Below are positions 9,080 through 18,082 of a stretch of 64,000 nucleotides of DNA, piece after piece. Position 1 is the stretch's first letter, and each line of letters starts with the position of its first letter. Source of the DNA: an uncultured Clostridia bacterium. GTDB taxonomy: Bacteria > Bacillota > Clostridia > Lachnospirales > CAG-274. The translations under genes and the position numbers were made by a program. The notes below the pieces were generated by a model. It was not told the origin of the DNA and ran no database searches. It saw only the letters and a list, made by a program, of their open reading frames with translations. The DNA is taken from NCBI GenBank assembly GCA_947630725.1, contig CANRIS010000002.1, forward strand, positions 186,001 through 250,000, written 5' to 3'.

Positions 9080-10549
9080 ATGAATAATTTTGTAAAATAT
9101 CTTTTGATCATAAGCATTTTATTGACGCCATTGCAAGTGACGGCAACCGAGTATTCCGAAAACGAACAAGTAACTAAAACCATACAACTGACAGACTACA
9201 GATATGACAATATAGAAAATGGTCTGTATGGCTTTAGCTTTTGCAATACACAGCAGGAAACAAAAAATTTTTATAATTCAGTAATTTTAAAACCAGATGG
9301 AACAGAACTTTTTCCTCAAGGAAAATATGGTGTTCCATATGAAATAGGAACCGATCCGTTCTTTGAATTCCAATTTCCGCAGTATGAAAATCTGTTTTCC
9401 ATAAAGCTTTGTAATGACAATAATGATAAATGGGTACTGCTTGATAACAAGGGTAATGCTCTTACAGAATGGGATGATGGGGGACATAGTTTATTTATAA
9501 ATGAAAATCTGCTCTTAACCGGCTCTTTTTATTTTACCAAAGGCTTTTGCGGAGATGAAAATTTTGGTGAAATACAAGGTTGTCCCACAATTGTCAACCT
9601 TAAAAACCTAAAAATGATTAAAAATGAACACAAAATGACATATCATTATATAAGTACAAGTAAAGATAATGATTATTTTTGGTTCCCCGGAGAAAAATAT
9701 GAATATGTTAGCGATTCCATGTCAAGCCACAACCCGCCTAAAGGATATGACTTTTATTATGACTCAGAAGGTAATGAGATAACGCGCCCGGAAGATGTTG
9801 AATTTGATATTATAAAATATTCAATGGATTATTTAGGATATACTTCCGAAAGTGGAATTACTACTAATAAAATTGATAAAAGCTATTTAAAGAAGGAAAA
9901 AAATATAGGCGGTAAAACATATTATGCACTTTTCAAAAAATTTGATGAAAATGAAAGCTATGACGCTTTTGTATCCGAAGATGATCCTTCTGACTGGGCT
10001 AAAAGCAGTATTGAAAAAGCAACCTCCGCAGGGCTGCTCTATAATAATGCAAATTGTAGATATAAAGACAACATCTCTCGCCAAGATTTTTGTATATTAA
10101 TAGTAGAAGCCTACTGTAAGGCATTAGGAATAGATATAGATGAGTATATAAACCAAAATAATGTTAACCTAAATTTTGATAAATTTGAAGATACTGATAA
10201 TGCTTATATTTTATTGGCTAACGAACTTGGTTTTGTAAACGGAACCTCAAAAACAACCTTTTCGCCTCTCAAAGGCATAACAAGGCAGGAAGCCGCCGTA
10301 ATGCTTGACAATACAGCCAAACTTTTGGGGCTTTCACCTAACTCCGAAAGAGTAAACTTTTCTGACAGCTCATATTTTGCAAATTGGGCAGCCGATGCCA
10401 TATATTCAATAAGCAGCATAAAAACCCCTGACGGAACAGCCATAATGGGCGGCACCGAGCCCGAAAAGTTCTCCCCATGGATGACCTATACAAGAGAACA
10501 GGCCTATACAACAATCTGCCGTCTTTACGAAACCGCTAAGAAGAAATAA
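9080..10549 (+). CDS. Secreted SLH-domain protein, copy 2 (tandem paralogue)
   Basis: 489 residues, 49 bp downstream of copy 1 and probably cotranscribed. Same plan: a signal peptide nearly identical to copy 1 (YLLIISILLTPLQVTA), a diverged middle region with VLLDNKGNALTEW strands, then three SLH modules. From GITRQEAAVML to the end the protein matches copy 1 exactly except for one extra terminal Lys. I take the ATG at 9080, placed 7 nt after AGAGGTG; an in-frame GTG at 9071 lies inside that ribosome site. Conserved ends with a free middle suggest duplication followed by gene conversion. Confidence 0.9.
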   Translation: MNNFVKYLLIISILLTPLQVTATEYSENEQVTKTIQLTDYRYDNIENGLYGFSFCNTQQETKNFYNSVILKPDGTELFPQGKYGVPYEIGTDPFFEFQFPQYENLFSIKLCNDNNDKWVLLDNKGNALTEWDDGGHSLFINENLLLTGSFYFTKGFCGDENFGEIQGCPTIVNLKNLKMIKNEHKMTYHYISTSKDNDYFWFPGEKYEYVSDSMSSHNPPKGYDFYYDSEGNEITRPEDVEFDIIKYSMDYLGYTSESGITTNKIDKSYLKKEKNIGGKTYYALFKKFDENESYDAFVSEDDPSDWAKSSIEKATSAGLLYNNANCRYKDNISRQDFCILIVEAYCKALGIDIDEYINQNNVNLNFDKFEDTDNAYILLANELGFVNGTSKTTFSPLKGITRQEAAVMLDNTAKLLGLSPNSERVNFSDSSYFANWAADAIYSISSIKTPDGTAIMGGTEPEKFSPWMTYTREQAYTTICRLYETAKKK

Positions 10550-10956
10550 TATAAAAATAAGTATCCCTACTGACCCCCAAAAGTCAGACCAAAATCTAAC
10601 GACAGGGGGTCGGTATACTGTTCAGGAGCTTTTCCGTTTAAAATAACTTCATTCTGGACAAATAAGTATATCCCTCAACTTTTCATTTTCAAATATAATA
10701 AGACTTCCACATTCAAGAATACTACCCCATAAAAAGTCAGTGTATCACCCCGCCGTTCAATAAGCTCACATCTTTTCTTAAATTCTATCGACATTATGTG
10801 ACATCATTAATTTGTTGTAAGGAAATAAAAAGCTTTTTACACCTCTCATAATATATCTTGTAACATAAACGTAAAGTTGAAATAATATTATTGAAATTGT
10901 ATTGGCTGTTTGTTTATAGTATAATTTCATTACAACACTATTTTCGAGGTTTTAAA
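10550..10956. other. Intergenic region with IS remnant
   Basis: About 400 bp between the second SLH gene and the lipoprotein gene. Its first 130 bp hold the IS3-like remnant. The rest is AT-rich with no ORF bearing a ribosome site and no clear terminator. The lipoprotein promoter probably lies in the last 100 bp, but I see no consensus pair. Confidence 0.5.
10566..10680 (-). pseudogene. IS3-family transposase remnant with right inverted repeat
   Basis: On the minus strand a short open stretch reads LNGKAPEQY, resembling the LNGxSPVQYR tail of IS3/IS150-group OrfB. It continues to a stop inside a terminal sequence of the form CTGACTTTTGGGGGTCAGTA, which looks like the inverted-repeat end of such elements. 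No start, no catalytic DDE residues and no opposite end are present, and an in-frame stop lies about 115 bp upstream. A decayed 3' fragment is the simplest reading. Similarity is judged by memory only. Confidence 0.4.
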
Positions 10957-12234
10957 ATGAAAAATACACTATTTATGACAGCAATATGTCTGCTTTGCGC
11001 TTCATGTACACTAAATACAGACAATGATATTAATAATGACTATGTTTTGACTACGGAGGAAAAGTCTGTTTACAATACAATACTTGAAACCGAGCTTCAA
11101 AGCCTCGGTTGGAGCTATGATCCAAACGAAATACGATTTGGCGAAGGTTTTCTGCCGAACGAAACAGACGAAAACTATGAGTTGTTCAAAAAAGTCAGTG
11201 ACAAAATGAGCTACAACACAAAAAGCTGGGACAGCAGTGAAAAAATTGCTACTGCTGCGGTGACAATATTTCACCCTAACGGCGACCTTGGAGGCTCCGC
11301 AAGATTTTATTTCAAAAACAATCTTATAACCTGCGGATATTACACATACAATGACAAGATTTACAGTCTTGACACCGAGGGAGTGTTTTTGAACGGCAAG
11401 AGTCTTGATATATACGAAAATCCCGATTTTTCTCTTTCGGAATATACCGAGTCGGAAATTTCGGTCCCCTTCAATGTGTTTACTGACATCAGCCCCGGTT
11501 CGGGAATGGCCGCAGTTATAGAAAACAACTCTCTCAACTTCTACACGATGCATACAGGGGCGTTCGTGCTTTCAAAGTCCTATTCACAGGCCGATCTGGG
11601 ATATATACCGTATGATGCAGCTTTCGACTCCGACGGTTCCTGCGCTGTTCTGGCAGGAGTTCCGGGCGAAAACGGCTCATTCGTATCAAAAAAGATAATA
11701 TTTCTGGACAATCTGCTTAATCCAACAGGCAAGGATTTTGAACTGTATAACGGAAATTTTACGGGAATATTGTTTGAAAACGGAAGCATCATATTGTCAA
11801 ATAAGACAGTAGTTTCCGAATTTGACGCAAAAACCCATCAGAATACCGAAAATCATCAGCTTGTACATTTTGTCAGGGGCATAACATCCTGTGACATATA
11901 TAACAACGGCACAAAGCTTTACGCCCTTACGGACAATACAAATGTATATTTATATACCTCCGATTTTACTCTGCTGTGGCGTACATATTATAATGATAAC
12001 AAAATGAGCAGATATATGTATTTTGCCGATCTCAATCAGGACGGCATAAAGGAGCTTTATATTACCAATCCCGAGGAAATGACTACTGCAAAATATATCA
12101 TTACGGAATCGGGCTTTGAAAAGTCAGATGATGTTGATGTATATGCGCTGTATCTTCCCGGAGACTTCGACTGCGACAACCGCGCCGAGTATATATATTT
12201 GTCAGGTTCTGAAAAAAAATACTTTGACAGATAG
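10957..12234 (+). CDS. Secreted lipoprotein with Ca-binding-like repeats
   Basis: 425 residues. A lipoprotein signal (LLCASC, modified Cys at residue 17) leads to a Thr/Asp-rich linker and a beta-rich domain that reads like a propeller. Near the C-terminus two Asp-rich loops, DLNQDGIKEL and DFDCDNRAEY, look like FG-GAP/VCBS-type calcium sites. I start at the ATG at 10957 (CGAGGT 6 nt upstream) because it puts the lipobox at the proper distance; the upstream TTG has no ribosome site. Substrate and role unknown; probably an outer-face binding or sensing protein. It stops 30 bp before the palindrome clusters. Confidence 0.8.
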   Translation: MKNTLFMTAICLLCASCTLNTDNDINNDYVLTTEEKSVYNTILETELQSLGWSYDPNEIRFGEGFLPNETDENYELFKKVSDKMSYNTKSWDSSEKIATAAVTIFHPNGDLGGSARFYFKNNLITCGYYTYNDKIYSLDTEGVFLNGKSLDIYENPDFSLSEYTESEISVPFNVFTDISPGSGMAAVIENNSLNFYTMHTGAFVLSKSYSQADLGYIPYDAAFDSDGSCAVLAGVPGENGSFVSKKIIFLDNLLNPTGKDFELYNGNFTGILFENGSIILSNKTVVSEFDAKTHQNTENHQLVHFVRGITSCDIYNNGTKLYALTDNTNVYLYTSDFTLLWRTYYNDNKMSRYMYFADLNQDGIKELYITNPEEMTTAKYIITESGFEKSDDVDVYALYLPGDFDCDNRAEYIYLSGSEKKYFDR

Positions 12235-12263
12235 CCTGTCCCGAAACTTTGTCGTAAAAAAAA

Positions 12264-12385
12264 GGGGGGGGCGGCGCACCGAGCCGATGAAATCGTCTCG
12301 GTGCCGCTACGGTGCCTGCCGCCTGCGGCGGCAGGCACCGTAGCGCGCTTTTGCCCCACAGGGGCAAAAGCGCGCCGCCCCCCCC
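12264..12385. repeat. Nested palindrome cluster A (outer stem plus three hairpins)
   Basis: A 13-bp outer stem (12264-12276 with 12373-12385: eight G then CGGCG, and its complement) closes around three hairpins. A1 is 12277-12303 (CACCGAG/CTCGGTG with an inner CGAT/ATCG). A2 is 12307-12343 (17 perfect bp, loop TGC). A3 is 12343-12375 (GCGCGCTTTTGCCCC and complement, 15 bp, loop ACA). The base of A3 competes with the outer stem by about 3 bp. Overall it is a GC-rich four-way-junction fold. Confidence 0.9.
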
Positions 12386-12441
12386 ATACGAAATTCACCG
12401 AAATATTTTCGGAGAACCTTCGGCCACATTATTAAAATGGA

Positions 12442-12485
12442 AAAAAAGCATATCATTTGCTACCCGGCAAATGATATGCTTTTTT
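12442..12485. terminator. Bidirectional terminator hairpin between palindrome clusters
   Basis: 19 bp of perfect pairing: AAAAAAGCATATCATTTGC (12442-12460) with its complement (12467-12485), 6-nt loop TACCCG. It has A-runs and T-runs on the two sides. It sits between the convergent lipoprotein and UPF0210 genes, so it can end both transcripts. Confidence 0.8.
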
Positions 12486-12491
12486 ACATTT

Positions 12492-12594
12492 GGGCGGCGG
12501 ATTTTACCTTCGGTAAAATCCCGCCGAATGCTGCCTGCGGCAGCATTCGGCCCAAGCCTTCATATGCTTACGCATATGAAGGCTTGGGCCGCCC
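12492..12594. repeat. Nested palindrome cluster B (outer stem plus three hairpins)
   Basis: Same architecture as cluster A with different sequence. The outer stem is GGGCGGC (12492-12498) with GCCGCCC (12588-12594), enclosing three hairpins. B1 is 12499-12521 (GGATTTTACC, loop TTC). B2 is 12523-12551 (13 bp, GCCGAATGCTGCC, loop TGC). B3 is 12551-12588 (17 bp, CCCAAGCCTTCATATGC, loop TTAC). All arms are perfectly complementary. Followed by a T-run (12595-12599). Confidence 0.9.
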
Positions 12595-12602
12595 TTTTTC
12601 AG

Positions 12603-12654
12603 GCGCAGCATTCTCCGAAGGCTGTCAAAGACAGCCGTTGGAGAATGCTTGCGC
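12603..12654. repeat. Palindrome C
   Basis: One long interrupted hairpin: GCGCA/TGCGC (12603-12607 with 12650-12654), GCATTCTCC/GGAGAATGC (12608-12616 with 12640-12648) and GGCTGTC/GACAGCC (12620-12626 with 12630-12636), separated by small internal loops. It lies 24 bp from the UPF0210 stop codon and completes the palindromic block. Confidence 0.88.
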
Positions 12655-12677
12655 AATAAAGTAAAATTATAATATCG

Positions 12678-14036
12678 TCAATTCTTAAAGCTGTGAACGG
12701 GAGCAGGTATTCTTCCCCCACGTCTTATAAATCTTTCGCAGGAATACCCGTTGACCGACATAACGGGAGCCCGCCCCAGAAGCCCGCCGAATTCAACCAT
12801 ATCCCCTACCTTTTTTCCGTATGCGGGTATAAGCCTTGCAGCGGTAGTTTTGTTGTTTATCATTCCTATAGCCATTTCATCGGCAATTATCCCCGATATG
12901 GTGGCTGCCGATGTGTCTCCCGGGACAGCTATCATATCAAGCCCCACAGAACATACGCAGGTCATGGCTTCCAGCTTTTCCAACGTCAACGCCCCGGATA
13001 TGGCCGACTCTATCATTCCGTGATCCTCGCTCACGGGTATGAAGGCTCCGCTCAGCCCTCCGACATAAGACGATGCCATAAGCCCGCCCTTCTTTACATT
13101 GTCGTTAAGCATTGCAAGCGCCGCAGTCGTACCGGGAGCGCCTGCCGCCTCCAACCCCATTTCACAAAAAATTTCCGCTATACTGTCGCCTATGGCAGGC
13201 GTAGGAGCCAGAGACAGATCGATTATTCCGAATGGAACCCCAAGCCTCCTCGAAGCCTCCTGAGCCACAAGCTGACCCGCTCTTGTTATTTTGAAGGCAG
13301 TCCTTTTTATGGTTTCGCACAATGTCTCAAAATCAGCGTCCCTGACGCTCTGAAGAGCATATTTTACAACTCCGGGGCCGCTTATGCCTACGTTTATTAC
13401 CTTATCTCTTTCGCCCACTCCGTGAAAAGCTCCTGCCATAAAAGGGTTATCCTCAACTGCGTTGCAAAAGACAACAAACTTTGCGCAGGCAGCCGAGCTG
13501 TCATTTCTCGAAAGATATGCCATTTCCTTTATTATTTCGCCAATTTTCTTTACTGCGTCCATATTTATGCCGCAGCGTGAGCTGCCCACATTGACTGACG
13601 AACAGACTCTTTCGGTAGAGGACAGCGCCTCGGGAATACTGCTTATAAGATTTTCATCGCTCGGAGTCGAGCCCTTTTGAACCAATGCGGAATATCCCCC
13701 TATAAAGTTGACCCCCACATTCACGGCGGCTCTGTCGAGAGTTTTTGAAATTTCCACACAGGTATCCTTGTCGTGTCCGTTCGCCACAAGCGAAACAGGT
13801 GTCACGGATATTCTTTTGTTAACTACGGGTATGCCGTACTCCCTCGCTATGTCGTCTCCCGTAGACACAAGCTTTTCTGCGCTTTTTGTTATCTTGTCAT
13901 ATATTTTTTCGCACAGTCTTTTTGGATCTGTATCGGCGCAGTCAAGAAGATTTACGCCCATGGTTATTGTTCTGACATCGAGGTTCTCCTTGTTTATCAT
14001 TTTGTTTGTTTCCAATATTTCATTGTAGGTGATCAT
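12678..14036 (-). CDS. UPF0210 family protein (DUF711)
   Basis: 452 residues, soluble, matching the conserved UPF0210 family. The start is [14 protein letters not shown], followed by [17 protein letters not shown], the [13 protein letters not shown] segment and the Gly/Ala-rich [16 protein letters not shown] stretch. Family members resemble the glycyl radical/lyase fold seen in structural genomics but, to my knowledge, have no established reaction. I start at the ATG at 14036 (GGAAGGA 9 nt upstream), which aligns with the family N-terminus; an ATG 30 bp earlier is less likely. It follows an ACT-domain gene, a recurrent pairing in Firmicutes. Confidence 0.92.
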   Translation of the reverse strand: MITYNEILETNKMINKENLDVRTITMGVNLLDCADTDPKRLCEKIYDKITKSAEKLVSTGDDIAREYGIPVVNKRISVTPVSLVANGHDKDTCVEISKTLDRAAVNVGVNFIGGYSALVQKGSTPSDENLISSIPEALSSTERVCSSVNVGSSRCGINMDAVKKIGEIIKEMAYLSRNDSSAACAKFVVFCNAVEDNPFMAGAFHGVGERDKVINVGISGPGVVKYALQSVRDADFETLCETIKRTAFKITRAGQLVAQEASRRLGVPFGIIDLSLAPTPAIGDSIAEIFCEMGLEAAGAPGTTAALAMLNDNVKKGGLMASSYVGGLSGAFIPVSEDHGMIESAISGALTLEKLEAMTCVCSVGLDMIAVPGDTSAATISGIIADEMAIGMINNKTTAARLIPAYGKKVGDMVEFGGLLGRAPVMSVNGYSCERFIRRGGRIPAPVHSFKN

Positions 14037-14130
14037 AGCAGCATTTCCTTCCGTAAAAGCAGGCATTTTGACCTATAGCCCGAATGCCCTGAAAGATATT
14101 TTTCCGTTTTCCGTCTGAAAGCCAAAAGGC

Positions 14131-14400
14131 TTATATTCTGTGCATATTGTTGAAAATATCTTCTCTCTGTAGCTTTATTTCAAGATTCATTCCGAGTCCA
14201 AGCTCCTTAAGTCCTCCCGATATTTCTTCAAATCTGTGGGTACTCTCGGACAAATCGACTATCATCATCATATTGAAAAAGCCTCCCACGATGGTCTGGG
14301 ATATATCCAGTATGTTTATTTCTTCTTCAGCAAGAAAGGTGCATACCTTCGCTATAATTCCAACCTGATCCTTTCCCAGTACGGTAATTATTCCCTTCAT
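14131..14400 (-). CDS. ACT domain protein (UPF0237)
   Basis: 89 residues, a single ACT domain (GIITVLGKDQVGIIAKVCTFLAEEEINILDIS and the beta-alpha repeat that follows). Such stand-alone ACT proteins bind small ligands, usually amino acids, as dimers. It lies directly upstream of the UPF0210 gene on the same strand; the pair is conserved in many Firmicutes, so the ACT protein may regulate the UPF0210 protein (inferred). Downstream of it the operon ends at the palindrome block. Confidence 0.93.
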   Translation of the reverse strand: MKGIITVLGKDQVGIIAKVCTFLAEEEINILDISQTIVGGFFNMMMIVDLSESTHRFEEISGGLKELGLGMNLEIKLQREDIFNNMHRI

Positions 14401-14547
14401 TTGGCAAATCCTCCGAAAATATATTCTGAATTGTATGGTTTGAAAAGCCGAGTATTTATTTTAAGAAAACCTCTGTCGGAATAATTTTCCGTTTCCTTAA
14501 AATACAACCGAGCATTAACGAACGTCACTGACAATAATAACACAAAA

Positions 14548-15279
14548 TCATTGATTTTTCAATTCATTTATCATTCTTTTTTCTTCCTCGCTAAGCTTTG
14601 CCCCTTCAAGCAGCTCCGGGCGTTTTTTAAGCGTATTTATGACCGACTGCCGCCTTTTCCACTCAGCAATATTTTTATGATGGCCGCTTATAAGCACCTC
14701 GGGGACAGTCCTTCCCATAAAGTCAAAGGGTCTTGTATACTGGGGATATTCCAAAAGCCCGTCTGAAAAGCTCTCGTCCATAAAGCTTTCCTCCTTGCCA
14801 AGCACTCCGGGAATAAGCCTGCCCACAGCGTCAATTATTGTCATTGCGGCAAGCTCCCCTCCCGTCAGCACAAAATCGCCAATCGAAAGCTCCTCGGCTC
14901 CTATCTCGTCAAGAACTCTCTTGTCGATACCCTCATAGTGGCCGCAGAGAAGAATAAGTTCTTTTTCGTTTGCCAACTCGTTTGCAATTTTCTGATTGAA
15001 AACTCTCCCCTGCGGAGACATATAGATGACCCTCGTTCCTTCGGCGGAGCGTTTTTTTATGCTCATATATGCGTCATAGACAGGCTGAGGCTGCATAACC
15101 ATCCCTACGCCATCGCCATAGCCATAGTCATCGACACGCCTGTGCTTGTCCTTTGAAAAATCCCTTATGTCAACTGCCTCGACCTCCAGCAGCCCCTTGT
15201 CTATACCTCTTTTTATGACTGAATGACTTACGCCCTGCAATATCATTTCCTTAAAAAGAGTCATAACATAAAATTTCAT
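14548..15279 (-). CDS. trmD: tRNA (guanine37-N1)-methyltransferase
   Basis: 243 residues. SPOUT-class enzyme that uses SAM to methylate G37 of tRNAs reading CNN codons, preventing +1 frameshifts. Motifs: the DYGYGDGVGMVMQPQP loop, LLCGHYEGIDKRVL, the knot segment SIGDFVLTGGELAAM, and PQYTRPFDF near the C-terminus. Its ATG shares one base with the rimM stop (TAATG), so translation is coupled. Usual neighbours ffh, rpsP and rplS are not in the window. Confidence 0.97.
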   Translation of the reverse strand: MKFYVMTLFKEMILQGVSHSVIKRGIDKGLLEVEAVDIRDFSKDKHRRVDDYGYGDGVGMVMQPQPVYDAYMSIKKRSAEGTRVIYMSPQGRVFNQKIANELANEKELILLCGHYEGIDKRVLDEIGAEELSIGDFVLTGGELAAMTIIDAVGRLIPGVLGKEESFMDESFSDGLLEYPQYTRPFDFMGRTVPEVLISGHHKNIAEWKRRQSVINTLKKRPELLEGAKLSEEEKRMINELKNQ

Positions 15280-15785
15280 TATCTTAACCCCTCTAAAAGC
15301 TTAACGGTCATTTTTTTGTTCTCTGTATCCACTTTGAGTATGCACTGCTTTATGGCAGGTATAAGTATCTCTCTTTCCTTTGTTTTCACCACATATACAT
15401 CGTTTGCGCCCGTAAAAATTATGTCGCTCAGTATTCCGAGAGCCTCGCCCTCGTCTGTTATGACCTCCATATCATAAAGATCCTTTATAAAATACTCGTC
15501 CTCCCCACAGGGCTTGGCCATATCCCTTGTTATGAATATTTCACATTCCTTAAGCTTTTCGGCACCTGTCATATCGTTTATGCCCAAAAGCCCCAAAAGC
15601 GCCATACCCTTATGATACCTTACGCTTCTTACAGCATATTCCTTAAGCTCCCCGCCCTCGTTTCTTTTTATAAAAACCTTTTCAAAATCGTCAAATTCAC
15701 TGGGATCGTCCACATAGGGATAGACCTTAAGCTCTCCTTTTATGCCGAAGGTATTTACAATTTTTCCAACCTTAAAATAATCCAT
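15279..15785 (-). CDS. rimM: 16S rRNA processing protein RimM
   Basis: 168 residues. Assembly factor for the 30S head domain that binds ribosomal protein S19. The N-terminal RimM barrel (VGKIVNTFGIKGELKVYPYVDDP) is followed by a PRC-barrel (YFIKDLYDMEVITDEGEALG). I start at the ATG at 15785, with AAGGAG 7 nt upstream; an ATG 42 bp earlier adds a tail not typical of the family. First gene of the rimM-trmD pair, divergent from asnB. Confidence 0.95.
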   Translation of the reverse strand: MDYFKVGKIVNTFGIKGELKVYPYVDDPSEFDDFEKVFIKRNEGGELKEYAVRSVRYHKGMALLGLLGINDMTGAEKLKECEIFITRDMAKPCGEDEYFIKDLYDMEVITDEGEALGILSDIIFTGANDVYVVKTKEREILIPAIKQCILKVDTENKKMTVKLLEGLR

Positions 15786-16081
15786 ATCGTTCTCCTTGTT
15801 GTATGCTTTTTTCCGCCCGAAAATCAAGCGCAGGCGTCACAAATTTCAATTTATTTTATATCTCCTTGTTATATGTTATATCAAAACCGTATTTTTTTCA
15901 AGAACAATACTTCACAAATCAGAATAAACCTATTAATTTAGGAAAAAAATCGTCCGAAAGAAACGCAGCATTAAAGAAAAATATTGCTTTATCGGGTTTT
16001 TTCCAAAAAAAACACGGTCTGTCTCTGCATAATACGGCAAATAAAAACGTAATATAATATAAAACTCACCGAGGTATGAAT

Positions 16082-17923
16082 ATGTGCGGAATAGCCGGAT
16101 TTTGTGATTTTGAAAAAAATTTTCTTGAAAACGAGGATTTTTACAAAAAAACGCTTATAAATATGAGAGAAAAAATATCTCACAGAGGACAGGATACGAC
16201 AGGCGAATATCTTGAAAAAAATATAGGTTTTTCTCAGACGAGGCTCACCATAAGAGACTTAAAAAACGGAAATCAGCCCATTATACGAAAGGCCGCAGGC
16301 AGAGAATGTGCAATAGTCTATAACGGCGAAATATACAACGCAGAGGAGCTAAAGGCTGATCTCATAAAAAAAGGATATGTATTTGAAACCTCCACCGACA
16401 CCGAAGTGATACTCTACGCCTATATGGAATACGGTGTAATTTCTGTAAATATGCTGAACGGTATTTTTGCATACGCAATATGGGACAGCGCCGAGGGCGC
16501 CGTTATGCTTTTCAGGGATCGTTTCGGCATAAAGCCTCTTTTCTATACCGTTATGGGAAGCACCCTTATTTTCGGGTCGGAGCCAAAGGCAGTTTTTGAA
16601 TTTCCGTATTTTCGCCCTAAGCTTGACGAAAATGGCCTAAGAGAAATTCTCGGCATAGGCCCCGCAAGAACCGAGGGCTGCGGAGTTTTTAAGGATCTGA
16701 GAGAGGTCAGATACGGTTCATATTTTTATTTTTCGGGAGAATGCAAAAAAGAAGTAAGATATTGGCAGATAACGGCGAAGGAGCATAAGGACAGCCTTGA
16801 AGATACAATAGCCTATACAAGGTATCTCATAGAAGACAGCGTAAAAAGGCAGATGGTCTCGGATGTTCCCGTGTGCAGCTTTCTTTCGGGAGGAATAGAT
16901 TCAAGCATCGTGACAGCTTTGGCTTATAACTATCTGAACGAAAGAAACAAGCCCCTCAACACATTTTCATTCGACTTTTCGGGGAACGACAGATATTTCA
17001 GATCAAATTCATTCCAGCCGTCAAGAGACAGACCCTATGTCGATATGGTACTTGAAATGTACAAAACGAATCACACCTATCTCGAATGTGACGAAATACA
17101 TCTGGCGGACGTTCTTAAAACATCGGTAGACAGCAAGGATCTGCCCGGTATGGCAGATGTGGACAGCTCCCTGCTTTATTTCTGCTCTCTGGTTAAAAAA
17201 TACAACAAGGTTACACTGACGGGAGAGTGCGCCGATGAGATTTTCGGCGGATACCCGTGGTTTTTCAGAAAGGATCTCAGGGATGCCGACACATTTCCTT
17301 GGTCGGTAAACCTGTCCGTAAGAGAAAGTCTCATAAAAAAGGAGCTTCTGAAAAAGCTTGACCTAAAAGGCTATGTGAGAGAAAAATATATGACATCCCT
17401 CAGAGAGCTGCCCCATCTCAAAAGCGACTCAAAGGAAACCCTCTCAATGAGAAAAATAAACTTTCTGAGCATAAAGCACTTTATGACGACACTTCTTGAC
17501 AGAATGGACAGAGCCTCTATGTGGTCGGGACTTGAAGCGAGGGTACCTCTTGCGGACTACAGAATAGTCGAGTATGTTTATAATGTGCCATGGGAAATAA
17601 AGGCAAAGGACGGCATACCCAAATATCTTCTGAGAAAATCCTGCGAAGATCTTCTTCCAAAAGAAATAATATGGAGACGTAAAAGCCCCTATCCCAAAAC
17701 CTATGACCCCGAATATGAAAACATACTTAAGGAAAGGCTTAAAAGCTGTCTCGAAACCGATTCTCCCATACTGGAAATATTTGAAAAGCAGGCTGTTATG
17801 GATTTTATGGAAACGCCTTCGGATTATGGCGCTCCATGGTTCGGTCAGCTTATGTGCGGCCCTCAGATGATAGCATATATATTGCAGATAAACTATTGGC
17901 TTGAAAAATTTTCTCTTATATAA
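16082..17923 (+). CDS. asnB: Asparagine synthetase (glutamine-hydrolysing)
   Basis: 613 residues. Converts Asp, Gln and ATP to Asn, Glu and AMP. The N-terminal Ntn glutaminase domain begins MCGIAGF, so Cys2 becomes the nucleophile after Met removal (other motifs: SHRGQDTTGEY, IVYNGEIYN). The C-terminal synthetase domain has the PP-loop SFLSGGIDSSIV (about residue 270) and the GECADEIFGGYPW segment. I place the start at the second ATG (16082); the first one (16076) is 1 nt from the GAGG ribosome site and would put two residues before the catalytic Cys. Monocistronic or with the isochorismatase gene 159 bp downstream. Confidence 0.95.
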   Translation: MCGIAGFCDFEKNFLENEDFYKKTLINMREKISHRGQDTTGEYLEKNIGFSQTRLTIRDLKNGNQPIIRKAAGRECAIVYNGEIYNAEELKADLIKKGYVFETSTDTEVILYAYMEYGVISVNMLNGIFAYAIWDSAEGAVMLFRDRFGIKPLFYTVMGSTLIFGSEPKAVFEFPYFRPKLDENGLREILGIGPARTEGCGVFKDLREVRYGSYFYFSGECKKEVRYWQITAKEHKDSLEDTIAYTRYLIEDSVKRQMVSDVPVCSFLSGGIDSSIVTALAYNYLNERNKPLNTFSFDFSGNDRYFRSNSFQPSRDRPYVDMVLEMYKTNHTYLECDEIHLADVLKTSVDSKDLPGMADVDSSLLYFCSLVKKYNKVTLTGECADEIFGGYPWFFRKDLRDADTFPWSVNLSVRESLIKKELLKKLDLKGYVREKYMTSLRELPHLKSDSKETLSMRKINFLSIKHFMTTLLDRMDRASMWSGLEARVPLADYRIVEYVYNVPWEIKAKDGIPKYLLRKSCEDLLPKEIIWRRKSPYPKTYDPEYENILKERLKSCLETDSPILEIFEKQAVMDFMETPSDYGAPWFGQLMCGPQMIAYILQINYWLEKFSLI

Positions 17924-18082
17924 CAGATATATAACAAAACCCCTGACTGTACGGAATAAAAGCTGCCCCGCACACAAAAAAATATTTTCCGAAATTTTCG
18001 GAACAAAGTCCCTAAAAAAATATGTATGACGGGTTTCGGCGGCTGTCAGGAAAAAAGCAATAAACAAAAAGGAGTATATAAT

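Noticed and set aside
10568..10615. TACTGACCCCC / GGGGGTCGGTA inverted repeat as terminator of the SLH genes
   Set aside because: The loop is 26 nt and no T-run follows. Better explained as part of the IS3-like end.
12264..12385. Cluster A as a tRNA-like cloverleaf gene
   Set aside because: Stem lengths, loops and invariant bases (T-loop TTCGA, CCA end) do not fit a tRNA.
12264..12654. Palindrome block as a CRISPR array
   Set aside because: No repeat-spacer periodicity: each hairpin has its own sequence. No cas genes nearby.
12057..12664. Several overlapping frames of 75-115 codons on both strands in the palindrome block
   Set aside because: They exist because palindromic GC-rich DNA lacks stops. 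None has a ribosome site, and all would translate hairpin arms.
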